64,000 nucleotides of DNA from Phoma sp. XZ068. Lineage: Eukaryota; Ascomycota; Dothideomycetes; Pleosporales; Didymellaceae. The DNA is taken from assembly GCA_004835665.1 (NCBI GenBank), contig RBKR01000021.1:744001-808000 (forward strand), written 5' to 3'. The stretch's first letter is position 1, and every line of letters starts with the position of its first letter. This document shows, in pieces, positions 32,299-42,635 of the stretch. The position numbers and the translations under genes are program-made. The notes beneath the pieces are model-generated. The model saw only the letters and a program-made list of their open reading frames with translations, searched no databases and was not told the origin of the DNA.

Positions 32299-35200
32299 CT
32301 ATACAGAGACCCTATGCTTTTCAGAGTAGTGGTCGAAGCTTTCCAGTAACTCGTCTTTCACGAGACGCCCACGATGGCGCTCCATGAACGTTATCCTAAT
32401 GCTATCGATGATACGCAGAATGTACGACAGCATAAGAAATGACGGTACCAAGATAAAGAGCGAGATCCAGAATGTTCGCGGAGTGCGTGAAAAGGCGAAT
32501 AAATCTCGTTCAGACGTGAAATACTGGGTTGCAATCACGACACAGGCCATTGTCTACAGGAAGCTTTAGTAATGTCGATCGCGGGGTGCACAATCTGCCT
32601 TACCATTGTTAGCTGTATGTTTATACGGGTGGCCCGACTACTCTCTATGGCTGCTTCCGTGGAAAGCCGGCTTAGCATGACTGTCCTTTGGTCAAGCCTG
32701 TGGACTTGCAAGTTTACCCGGTGCTTTGCACGAGCGTGACCAATTCCCTTCAGTTTCAAGTCCAGGTCGAGCTACGCGGACTCAGTTGATTGTCGCTTGA
32801 TTACGGTTCGGTGAACTCACCAACTTGAGTGCCTGATCACAAGTGTATATGAGGCGTTCTAACTTGAAGTCTAAGTCGTCGAGAATCTCAAAGGTCTCAT
32901 ATACGGCGTCGAGAGTGCTCTGGAACTCAAGTTTGAGGTCATCGAAGTAAGCAACATCGCCTTTCGGATTCGTAAATTTAGTCCAGGCTTGAATTGTTGA
33001 TGAGAGAGGTTCTGTGAGTGAGTCAAGTAGAATTTTGGCAGCAAGGATCCAATCTGTTTGGCTTTGCAGGTCTGAAGAGAGCTGGACTTGAATGCGCCCC
33101 TATAAAATAGCGTTAGCATTTATAATTGCTGCAATGTGTATCAATGAGATTCAGCATGGCGTGACACACCTTCTTAAAGCTATCCTCCAGGGTAAGGATG
33201 ATATATCTCCAGTGTGAGACAACGCTCTGCATCCGAACGTGAATAACTTTGAGCCAAAATTCCCGGGGATCATGGTATGCAGGAACATGAATGGTATTCC
33301 AGTCCCAGTTCCTAACAACATCATCAGATAGATCCTCGGCTTGGGGCAGCTCCTCCTCATCGTCGTAATGGTCGTGGTGATCGATGTCGACATCCATATC
33401 GTCGCAACCTTGCAGAAAAGTAAATGCCGTCCAGCTAGTGCGGCACTTCCCAACAATTGTGACGGTAATATGAGCTTCGGAGATAGAATATGTTGCGGGT
33501 TGCTCATCTAGGCTGGAGAATCGCATTGGTGTTGAGCTCAAATCAAGATTTTGGCCGCCAAGAGAATCTTTCCTCATGGTGTAGAATGGGAGATGGAAAT
33601 CCAAACGAAAAGTCCGGAAGCCGCTCTAGGTATCATCAGCTGGGAGCTTCAGATGTAACTCAAACTTACAGTCGGTATGTGGATCCCGATTTCTGCTTCA
33701 GATGATAAATGCTTGTGTATTGCCCGCCGTAGTCCCTGAGCTTGGTGCCAGCTCGCGGTCGTCATGAGACTGAGCACATATTCACGGTCCAAACCTGATA
33801 TAGCTCTATTAGTGGGTCAGTTTTGGACCTTTGACACCATTGGCGTACATCTTTGGTACTTACATCAGTCTACGTCGTTGAGAGTTGCTTGAGTGGGCGT
33901 CTTGTGCTAACTTCGAACGGAGTTCTTCAGATGATAGTCCGACAAAGCACTGCCGTGGCTCCTGAGGATCGGTTCTCAACCACATGTGGGATCTCGAACG
34001 CGAGTTCTTGTTCTGTGGCTTCAAAAGCGCAGCCTTGAGAAATTCAGTCTCAAATGAAGGCCATTCCTGGTAGGGATCAGCTAGAACCGCGTCAAGGGTA
34101 TCATTCGTATCGTTCCAAGTGCCAAAAGATCTGAGAGTCTCCACGAAAAGGCGATCATTAGAATGACGTTGCTCTTGTAGGAACAACGGATCCCATCTCT
34201 TCTGAGTATCGGACGGCATCTCATTTTTCCTGGCAGCTAACGTGGCCGAGTTCTGCGATACATCATGCTGAATCTCTATCAGGTCTTTGGCGTCAGGGAG
34301 ACTGACGGATGTTGCGCCTAAGCATTCTCTGATGTTGTCGAAGGCATCATTCGCGGGTATAACATAGGCTTCACCGAAGGTGTTTGTAGCCACAATATGA
34401 CCGTACATCGCAGGACCGGCTGCGTGTACAACCCAGGCACCCGAATCTCCCTTGATTATCCCTAGATGATCTCAGCTTGCTCTGATTTCATTTGTGGAAA
34501 CACTCACGGTGGGTGTCATCCGCTTCCAGCACATATACCGATACAGATGACCTCGAACTCGGCATCCAGATACTTGCAGGTAGACTGGATAAACTTCCCG
34601 TACGAGTACCAGCAGCAGCTCCTAGTATCAATACAGGGTCTGACGTCTCATCGTGGAATGTTGGTCGCTCCGCTACGAGTATCGCATGGCTGTCCTCTTC
34701 CCCCGTGTGTTGGTCCCCTTTAGAAGTTTCTTCCCATTTGTGAGCATGTATAGCTCGATTTGGCCATGGAGACGTCAGCTCAAACAATAACCAATCGTGC
34801 GAGGGCATTGTTCGATTTGCAGTGACCCCTGGAAGTTTCTGAGGGTCGATTGGCCGGCCGACATGATTGTCGTGCGACAGCCAGGCGATGATGCCAAAAG
34901 GGCCTTTCGACGTATCTAGAAGAGTATCTGAAGGTTTGGATAACTGATGGCGGTGTTGCTGGGTGACTTGAGCGACATGGCCAGCGGTCATGCCATAGAA
35001 ACGAACGTTGCCGTTTGCAAACGAAGCCTTGATAACACCACCAAAAGTAGCCTGACGGACCAGATTCTGCTTAAGAAGGAGCTGCCCAGGTTTTACAATA
35101 AGCGGTGCTCCGCAATACGTACAATGTTCCCTCTCAAAGGTTCTTTGGACGAAGACCTCAGTCGCAAGCTGAGCGTTGACTTGCGTAAGTGGTTCCGGAA

Positions 35201-35717
35201 TGATAATATACCCCAGTGTCGCATTTTTGTTAGGTACTCCTAGGTTGGCTTGAATCGGTGTACAGGTGAAGACTTCATTCAGAGCGTCCTCCAATGTAGG
35301 TTCGCAGAGTACCGCAATGTGCAAATATGCATCTTGCTCGTTTTGCCCAATGACCATTGGTTGAATGGTGATATCGACCCAGGGGTCCTGCCCAAGTGCC
35401 AGTACGGCTGCCTCTATCCTCGCCTGTATGGCCGGCAAGATTGCAATGCAGTGTCTCAAGTGCACGGGGTCTGGCGGTTTGATGAATCGAAGAATGTCCT
35501 TTCCTGGTATGGAGTACACTCTGGTAGAAGAGACATTTGAGCTTGCGTCTCCTGTATGGACGGTGCTGCCTCCGTCGCTGCTTAGTGATTGATATGCTGA
35601 ATCTGAAACCGATTTCGAATCTGCAGTGTTAGTCGCTTTGGCTTGATATTCTGATTGCCACACCAGTGTACTTCCGCTGAGTTCCGTATCAGCGACGCTG
35701 CGCAAGAAACGAGACAT
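32299..35717 (-). CDS. Trypsin-like domain fused to CorA-like C-terminal membrane region
   Basis: Seven exons: 35717-34508, 34461-33864, 33805-33670, 33625-33170, 33099-32821, 32771-32604 and 32553-32299, all with GT..AG ends and matching phase, giving 1,033 residues. Residues 1-230: Ser-rich start and an unrecognised alpha/beta region. Residues 235-430 have the chymotrypsin-fold triad in order: H247 (YGMTAGHVAQ), D308 (PSHDWLLFEL), S410 (IIKGDSGAWVV). The S410 motif appears only after removal of the 46-base intron 1. After a linker, residues 650-950 are largely helical (HLPFYTMRKD, acidic-His stretch DMDVDIDHHDHYDDEEEL, PREFWLKVIHVRMQ). The end resembles fungal CorA-like proteins: QYFTSERDLFAFSRTPRTFW then a membrane helix (about 977-998). 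Start chosen at the first ATG; the frame is open further upstream without an ATG. No known function. Confidence 0.8.
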
Positions 35718-36100
35718 AGCTCCTTGATTTCCGGATTTCAAGAGGTGGTGAAGAGCAGAAATTGTGCTATGTGCGTAGACACGGCTCGAGCATTTGGGTT
35801 TGAGGGGCAATAGAGTGACTTTTGACCGATTAACCTTGCAGAGCGCCCAAGGCTGCGTCCGGTCAGCCCAAGAAGATCTGTGTTTCCTGAGTGGGTAGAC
35901 AGAGTCCTTTGTATGGCGACGACACGTCGGATTCGAGCATGATTCGTTGCTCCGCGTTCAGCCTTGTGAGCATCTCACCATGGCCAAGCCACAACGCACC
36001 TTGTGCAGCAGTGACCACTAGCCAACAAATCGTGCAAAACCGAGTGAAAAATGTAGTCAAGAAAGATCATGGCCCTATGGAATTACCGTAACGTCTGGCC
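35718..36100. promoter_or_regulatory. Shared promoter region of the divergent protease-like/membrane pair
   Basis: 383 bases between two head-to-head starts. No gene seen; short enough that the two genes probably share control elements. Confidence 0.45.
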
Positions 36101-37314
36101 ATGGCAGTAGCATACTGTGTACCTTCTTTTGCTGAGTATTTTCCGTTGCGCGACCCTCCGGAGGAGGCTGTGAAAGAGCTGTACCGAAGTCTTTGGGCTT
36201 GGAACAACTGTACTCAATGTGGTAATAATGGTGATTGTGGTGGATACAACTGTCCATGGACCTTGCGCAGATTTCTGGGTTCATACCAAGATTTCTATCG
36301 CAAACTGACATTTCGCTACACGCCAGAAGATTGGTCGAATCCTTTACCAGCATTTCGGAACCATGGTGACTTGCATCGACTCATACAGTTCATCATAGAA
36401 CGGCCCCACATCTCCCGGGAAGTCCTGATGTCTGAGTACTTTGAACAAGAGGGATTTGCAAATTTGTCAACATCGGATAGAAGCCGAGCCTTCAACCTTG
36501 CATACAGCGCAATCGCCATGCTGCCGTGTTCAGGAAGAAATCCTTATCACGATCAGTATGCGATGACGAGACCCGTCATCTGGTCGAAAGCACAAACAGC
36601 ATGCGAAGTTCTGGAAACTGCCATACCAATTGGCCAACCCTTGACGCGGAGGGAGGCAAACTTGGTGACAGAACGATTGTCAGCAGGTCGACTGCGACAA
36701 GCGGGATACCACATTGCCAACACCAACGACCCGCGGCAGCACCTCCACCTTGATACTGCGGGAAAATTGGTATACGTGCTCCACCAAGTCGGTTTTCTTA
36801 AAGGGCATCTACGATTCCAAGCTCGTGGTAGAGCTACGAGCCAGTATGTTCTCTTCGATACGCTGGAGTTTCACTCGGCATCTGACCAGTATATAGACAC
36901 ATTGTGCCGCGTCAGCTGGCATTGGAAATACTGTACACACTACGGTTCCTCTTATATCCGTGGGACGATGAAGATAGTTCCGGATTGGCTGTAGAAGCAG
37001 GCTTTGACACGATGTGTCTTGGGCTCGACCTGTCGGACTACTCTGATGACAACGATGAGGATAAGCAGTATCCATACTGGGGCGCGAGACTGCTCATACT
37101 GGTTCACGCGATCGATGGACCCAGAGCTGACGGTGTTTTGTGGTCATGGGTCAAGCGACGAAGCAGAAAGGAGCATCTTATGGTGGTCACCGTGCTGGCG
37201 GCCATAGTTGCTGTTGTTGGTGTCATTGTTGGTCCTTGGATGCAAAGATTGGAGCAGAACAAGGGGCCTGTCATGCTACCAGACCAGTTCTGGAATCGCA
37301 CTAAAGATGTATAG
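36101..37314 (+). CDS. Cys-cluster protein with C-terminal membrane helix, function unknown
   Basis: Exons 36101-36843 and 36897-37314; the 53-base intron (GTATGT..ATATAG, branch CTGAC) joins ATSQ to HIVPRQLALE in frame, giving 386 residues. N-terminal features: a CX2CX5CX4C cluster (C37, C40, C46, C51) in NNCTQCGNNGDCGGYNCPW, which could bind zinc. The middle is helical. Residues 248-320 contain an acidic run (LSDYSDDNDEDKQ), and residues about 342-359 (LMVVTVLAAIVAVVGVIV) form a single membrane helix preceded by a basic stretch (KRRSRKEH), so the N-terminal part should be cytosolic. It is divergent from the trypsin-like membrane gene, suggesting a functional pair (inference). I recognise no family. 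Confidence 0.75.
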
Positions 37315-37405
37315 GATTTACGGGTTTGCTTCCTAATAACAGAATAGCAGAAATGTCATTTTATCATGTAAATGTTTAGGCATAACGACTGATGGTCAAG
37401 GACGA

Positions 37406-37477
37406 GCGCTAGTGTTGACCGTGAGCGAGCCAATCGTAGCGCGGCAGCCACGCGCAAAATCTTGGCAACACTAGCGC
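37406..37477. repeat. 12-base perfect inverted repeat upstream of RPL22
   Basis: GCGCTAGTGTTG at 37406-37417 and CAACACTAGCGC at 37466-37477 are exact reverse complements with a 48-base spacer that holds a CCAAT box at 37430. The right arm ends 99 bases before the RPL22 ATG. It may be a pair of sites for a ribosomal-protein regulator. Confidence 0.7.
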
Positions 37478-37576
37478 CCCCACGATCGCAAAATTCCGCT
37501 GGCACCACCTAAATCTCAACACCTCACACGCTCTACGCAGGATAACCACTTCTTTGCGCTCTCCCACACATCAAAA

Positions 37577-38107
37577 ATGGCACCCAACACCGTACGTACA
37601 CCGCTTTGCTGTCTGTGATCACGCATCACACACATCCCATACGATGTGCAAAACAGTAGGCTAATACGCCATGTAGAAGACATCGGCCAAGAAGGCCCAG
37701 AAGGTGACGAAGAAGTTCATCATCAACTGCAGCCAGCCCGTCAACGACAAGATCTTCGACATCCAGGCTTTCGAGAAGTTCCTCCACGACCGCATCAAGG
37801 TCGAGGGCCGCACCGGTAACCTCGGCGAGGTCATCCAGATCTCCCAGCAGGGCGATGGCAAGATCGAGGTCATTGCTCACCAGGAGTTCTCCGGCCGCTA
37901 CCTGAAGTACCTGTACGTATACGGCATGCGTTCGCGCATCAACAATCACAAGGCTGGGCGCAATTGCTAACGATGCGCAGCACCAAGAAGTTCCTCAAGA
38001 AGCAGCAGCTCCGTGACTGGCTCCGCGTCGTTTCCACCTCCAAGGGTGTTTACGAGCTCCGCTTCTTCAACGTCGTCAACGACGAGGCTGAGGATGACGA
38101 GGAGTAA
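37577..38107 (+). CDS. RPL22: 60S ribosomal protein L22 (eL22)
   Basis: Exons 37577-37591 (five codons, MAPNT), 37677-37912 and 37981-38107 give 125 residues, the usual eL22 length. Diagnostic segments: KKFIINCSQPVNDKIFDI, FLHDRIKVEGRTGNLGE, TKKFLKKQQLRDWLRVV, YELRFFNVVNDE and an acidic tail. A very short first exon with the intron right after it is common in fungal ribosomal protein genes. Expressed at high level, as its C-rich codon choice suggests. Confidence 0.97.
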
Positions 38108-41100
38108 GCGCGACGTCTTCATTGACGGCTCCGCACAACACGATGTCAAATGGATGGGCAAACGCAATATCACGACCAGGGCAACGACATGCTCTTCATT
38201 GAGCGTGCGGGCCCTGTGAAGGGAAAGAGCGGTGTTCCGTCGGGTAGATAGCACGATCAAATGAATTGTTGCATCTGCCACATACTGTACCTATGCAATG
38301 TCTCGTGATGTGATGCTTGCACATTGATCGCCGCTAGGTCTATGTCGAGAGCTTTTGGAGCTTTCTCGAAGCCAAATGCGTGACTATGAGGACCAAAAAC
38401 TGCAAGGCTGCTCACCGTAACTTCCCATCAGCAGGCGTTCGCAGGGCCTTACCCCTCCATACAAAAATCCTTTACACATCCTTCTCGCGCTAGCATAGCA
38501 TGCAGCACGTAGTGGAGCTTCGCTAACTCCGCAAGATGTGCAAGGACGGGTACAAACGAGTACCCGCAAGTGCATCCGTACACATAGCGTGGAACATAGC
38601 GTAATGGGTCAGTGGGTGCAACTCGTGCGTGGTTACTCGATCATGCGTACACGCTCTACTCGCCAGAAGTACCGATGCCAGCCAGTTCTTTGCGCATCAT
38701 GGACTATTCGTGAGAGGGATGCAAACTTGAGTGCGATTCAGGAGCCGCCAGGGCGAGCAGTATGGGACAGTGGGCCAGCAACATCGTTGCGGTGGAGCTG
38801 GCAGGCGAAATGCATCCAGTAAGAGTTGAAGACAGTAAGGGTGCCTGAGAGTTGCGAGGACTGACGTGATGCTACTTACAATCCCGCATATAAATGGATC
38901 GTTGGTACTTCTGAGCGTAACGTCGTTGTTCAGCGCTGAAACGTGCATATCCACAAAATCACCCGGTGCATCTGTCAGGTACATGAAGACGGTCTGGAGC
39001 CTTTGCATGGGGCCATCACGAAGATCGATGAGCCTGGAAGAGCTTGTGCGAGTGCCAGGAAATGCGGGGAGTGGAGCCGTGGCTGGTAGGATTGAAGCAT
39101 GGAGACTCACAACGAGAAAGTATCGTGAGCTGGAAACTGAGTCACACGAAGCGAGAACGGAAAACCACGGTGCCTCGTGATGGTAAGAATACCGTGAATC
39201 GGCCCGCAGAGGGGCTATTTGGTACCGGGTCTTGATCAAGCCCCAAAGAGCCGCAATGCAGGGCAAGAAGAGCGACGGGAGTTTAAACGACACGATGAAA
39301 GAGCTTGCCGGGAGCCATCCCGCAGAGGCTGAATCCACAATGTGAACAACTGGATCACGAGGCGGTGAGATCTTGGCCGATGTGTACAGCAGATGGTGAC
39401 ATGGCACGTCTTGAGTGCGAAGTAATGGCGCCAGAGCACGCAAAGTCTCGACAGGATCATTCTGAAGCAACGCGTGGCATGCTGAATGAGGCAGATTGAA
39501 CGCAGCTGGTTGCAGTTACCCGACAGGGACTCTCGCCGCAGGACGAACTTGGTTCAGGAATACGAAGCACATGGCGAGCGCTCGAGATGCCCTTGGTGGA
39601 CGAGTAAAATTGCCGATGAACTTCCTAATCGGGAAACTGTGTACCTAGACCTGACAGCGAAGTGCGACGGCATGGCGTCCGATTGAGTCCACCCGAAATA
39701 AGCGAAGTATCGTGAGAGTATTGGGCTTGGTGTTGTGATCTGGTCTCGTTCAGACTCACGATCCTACGATGAGCAGCCTCATCCACGGGCATGTCCGACG
39801 GGGTAGGTCGAGTATTCCGGAATAGTCGGAGTGAAATCGGCATTCGGTTTTGCGCGATCACGAAAGGCGGCGATGGTTGGGGTGCAGTCTAGAGCCTCAA
39901 CATGTGGGTTCTTCAGCCTGTTCTGACACAAAAGCCGGTCAAACAAGTAAGGCACCGGGCCGGGCTGCCAAAATGTGTAAAGAAACTGCTCCAGTCTTGG
40001 GAGCAGGTGGAGCTGTCTCATGCCACGGGCAGCAGTTGATGTTCTGCTTGGTCGATGAACCCTGAAAATTTACATAACGCGGCGTCTTGGCATGAAACTC
40101 GTGTGCTCAGTCAGAGCATGACTGCGTGTTGACGGTGCTGCACAATTAGCAATTGGCAAAGTCAGTCGAGTGTGCAGGGCGTGCAAGGTTTGTGGGCGGC
40201 TGCTGAAAGCAAGTCAGGCGGTCATTTCAGCGATGACGAAATGCGCCCTTGATGTATGAGGGGAAGTGACTCCGAACGTCCACTTCCACGGAGATGCTCA
40301 ACATTCAACCAGATGGAGCAGCATCACAACGCCAATTTGCGGGGTGCCGTGTTCCAAGAAATGAGCGCAGCTTCAATTGCAGACAGAGGGCAGCCCACGA
40401 ATAGTGTCACGCGGCAGCTGATCGTGCCATGATTCTAGAAGTTGAGTACCCCAGAGTCTTTCCTCGGTGGAGCCATGAGGTTAGCATGATGCGTTGTGGA
40501 CTGTGGAAGCCAGCCGTCGGCGAACAGCATGTGCTGGCCGACAAGCGAATCGAGCGAGCACGCTGTTGTGGCCGTCGATGAGTACTCCGAAACAGTCATT
40601 GTGTGATGCTAACGTGTTCCGATGTCTGTTGAGGTTGCTGAGCAAGCGGTAAGTTTGGACAGCGCAGCCAGCCTCTCCGCACCCGGGCGCAAACGTAGCT
40701 CAGGGCCACTCTCTCGCAACTTGACGTCCAAACTCGTCGCGAGCACGACAGCGCGGTGCTTCGGCGGGAGATCACGAGAGGAGCGGCAGACCGTGCGCGT
40801 TTGCCTCCTGACCCAAAAATTGCAGCAGGTGCAGGGGTGTGCCTGCTGCACCTGGCCTAGCGTCTTCACATCGTAAGCTTGGATCTTCGTACCCGATGGC
40901 ATCATGCGCAGGGCGCTTGAGCACCCAGTCATGGAATTTCTCTCAGGTAAAAAGTCAAAATGGTCCTGACGATTTCTTTATAAGCACCTGGCTTCCCCAG
41001 ACGACGACTGCTCTTTGAAGATTGACTTTTGTTGTAACATGTTCCTGTCACAACACCTTACACACCAACTAAACTCGCACAAAATCAACTCTTGAAGCAT

Positions 41101-41225
41101 AGCGCCACAGCACACTTCGCTGCATTCGCTTCCCCGGATCCAAGCCGAACCGTCATTGGGCAGTCATCCATCTCTCTGCAGCGCCAACAAGGTCTCAGCT
41201 GCACCCCAGAATTTTCATTCAAGCC
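38108..41225. other. 3.1-kb gene-poor region
   Basis: Largest gap in the window. A 257-codon open frame on the minus strand (39470-38697) has only a TTG at its head and no family features, so I do not call it. A stem-loop is at 40826-40854. From about 41000 on, the sequence is C/A-rich and is probably the long 5' leader of the arrestin gene. A non-coding RNA or a lineage-specific gene cannot be excluded. Confidence 0.5.
40826..40854. repeat. Hairpin, 9-base arms
   Basis: CAGGTGCAG (40826-40834) and CTGCACCTG (40846-40854) are exact reverse complements with an 11-base loop. An overlapping pairing GCAGCAGG/CCTGCTGC allows an alternative fold. Confidence 0.5.
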
Positions 41226-42635
41226 ATGCCCGGCCGTTTACTCCAGTCCCTTGCCAGGGTAGCACCATCGCCGTTGCCCAAGCTCGACAACCACAAAACC
41301 ACCGTCCCCCAGCCGCTGTTCCCTCCCGTTTACTCATACGCACCTCCCGTCGAAGAGAGGAACAGGTCGCAAGAAAATCTCATCATGGCTCGTCTTCCAT
41401 TCGTGCGTCACCACAGTCACGATGGAAGCAGGAAGGGTTCACCTAAGGGAACTCCCAAGGGAACTCCCAAAGGCACTCCAAAAGGCAGCCCCAAGCTCGA
41501 ACCTCATGTGGCTGCTTCTATGAACATGAGCGTGGAGTCGCCCCCGGTCGTGTTCTACAACAGCCCACAGTCGTCAGCGGGCGCCATTTTCACTGGTCAG
41601 CTCATGCTCAACGTGCATGAGCCCCACATCACAGTGGACAAGTTCGAGATGAAGCTTCTTGCAATCGTCACAACCAAGAAGCCGGTCGCTCAGCATTGCA
41701 ACGACTGCTCCAACCAAACCACCGAGATTCACAGCTGGGAATTCCTGACGCACCCCACTTCTCTGCGCCACGGACCTCACAGCTACCCCTTCAGCCACCT
41801 GCTCCCTGGTCACCTGCCAGCCACCACCCACGGCAGCCTTGCAACCCTCGATTACTACCTCTCAGCAGTAGCGACCACTTCCAAGGGTGATAAGATCACC
41901 TACAAGCGCGCCGTTGATATCAGACGTGCCATCTTCCCCGGAAACGAGAAGCATTCCATCCGCATCTTCCCACCAACGAACCTCACTGCTTCGGTTAAGC
42001 TCCCTCCGGTTATTCACCCGATTGGTGACTTCCCCATTGAGATGCGTCTGTCAGGAATCGTCCAAAACAAGGTCGATTCCCAGACTCGCTGGAGGCTCAG
42101 GAAACTCAACTGGCGCATCGAAGAGACTCAGAAGTTCATTGCCCCAGCCTGCGCCAAGCACATCTCCAAGGTTGGCGGCGAGGGCAAGGGTGTTCTCCAC
42201 GAGGATGTTCGTGCCATTGCTACCGAGGAGGTCAAGACTGGCTGGAAGACCGACTTCGAGCGCGGCGAGATTGACGTCGAGTTCAAAGCTGCTTGCAACG
42301 TTGCTCTCAAGCCACTCTGCGACATGGACAGCCAGAGCGGCATGAGCGTCAAGCACAACCTCATCATCGAGATGGTAGTCGCTGAGGAGTGGGCGCCACT
42401 CAAGAAGCTCAGCCAGGCCACCCCCACTGGTGCTGCACGCGTTCTCCGCACCCAGTTCCACCTTGTTCTCACCGAACGCTCGGGTATGGGCATCGCTTGG
42501 GATGAGGAGCAGCCCCCCGTCTACGAGGATGTCCCCGCCAGCCCACCCACCTACATGGACGACGTCGAGATCCAGTACCCTACAGCTGACAGCGCCACGA
42601 CTTCTCGCTCTGCATCTTTCAGCCTTGAGAGCTAA
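41226..42635 (+). CDS. Alpha-arrestin with PPxY motifs (LDB19/ART1-like)
   Basis: Intronless, 469 residues. Arrestin-related trafficking adaptors bring the HECT ubiquitin ligase Rsp5 to plasma-membrane transporters. PPxY motifs for the ligase WW domains: PPVYSY at residue 33 and, near the C-terminus, PPVYED and PPTYMD. The arrestin-N part shows beta strands such as AGAIFTGQLMLNV and ITVDKFEMKLLAIV, then SYPFSHLLPGHLP and KITYKRAVDIRRAIFPG; the arrestin-C part follows. The N-terminal 85 residues are basic and carry five KG(S/T)P repeats. Resemblance to the LDB19 subgroup is my impression; the arrestin assignment itself is firm. Confidence 0.85.
   Translation: MPGRLLQSLARVAPSPLPKLDNHKTTVPQPLFPPVYSYAPPVEERNRSQENLIMARLPFVRHHSHDGSRKGSPKGTPKGTPKGTPKGSPKLEPHVAASMNMSVESPPVVFYNSPQSSAGAIFTGQLMLNVHEPHITVDKFEMKLLAIVTTKKPVAQHCNDCSNQTTEIHSWEFLTHPTSLRHGPHSYPFSHLLPGHLPATTHGSLATLDYYLSAVATTSKGDKITYKRAVDIRRAIFPGNEKHSIRIFPPTNLTASVKLPPVIHPIGDFPIEMRLSGIVQNKVDSQTRWRLRKLNWRIEETQKFIAPACAKHISKVGGEGKGVLHEDVRAIATEEVKTGWKTDFERGEIDVEFKAACNVALKPLCDMDSQSGMSVKHNLIIEMVVAEEWAPLKKLSQATPTGAARVLRTQFHLVLTERSGMGIAWDEEQPPVYEDVPASPPTYMDDVEIQYPTADSATTSRSASFSLES
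41433..41492 (+). repeat. Five tandem 12-base repeats coding KG(S/T)P
   Basis: In-frame units with variants of AAGGGAACTCCC encode KGSP, KGTP, KGTP, KGTP, KGSP in the N-terminal tail of the alpha-arrestin. Ser/Thr-Pro in each unit could be phosphorylated by proline-directed kinases. Copy number may vary among strains. Confidence 0.85.

Noticed and set aside
35718..35810. Upstream extension of the protease-like gene to a TTG
   Set aside because: No ATG in the extension; the ATG at 35717 is the first valid start, though a missed 5' exon remains possible.
38697..39470. 257-codon open frame on the minus strand
   Set aside because: Begins with TTG, its first ATG is deep inside, and the translation is compositionally odd with no recognisable domain; probably a chance open frame.
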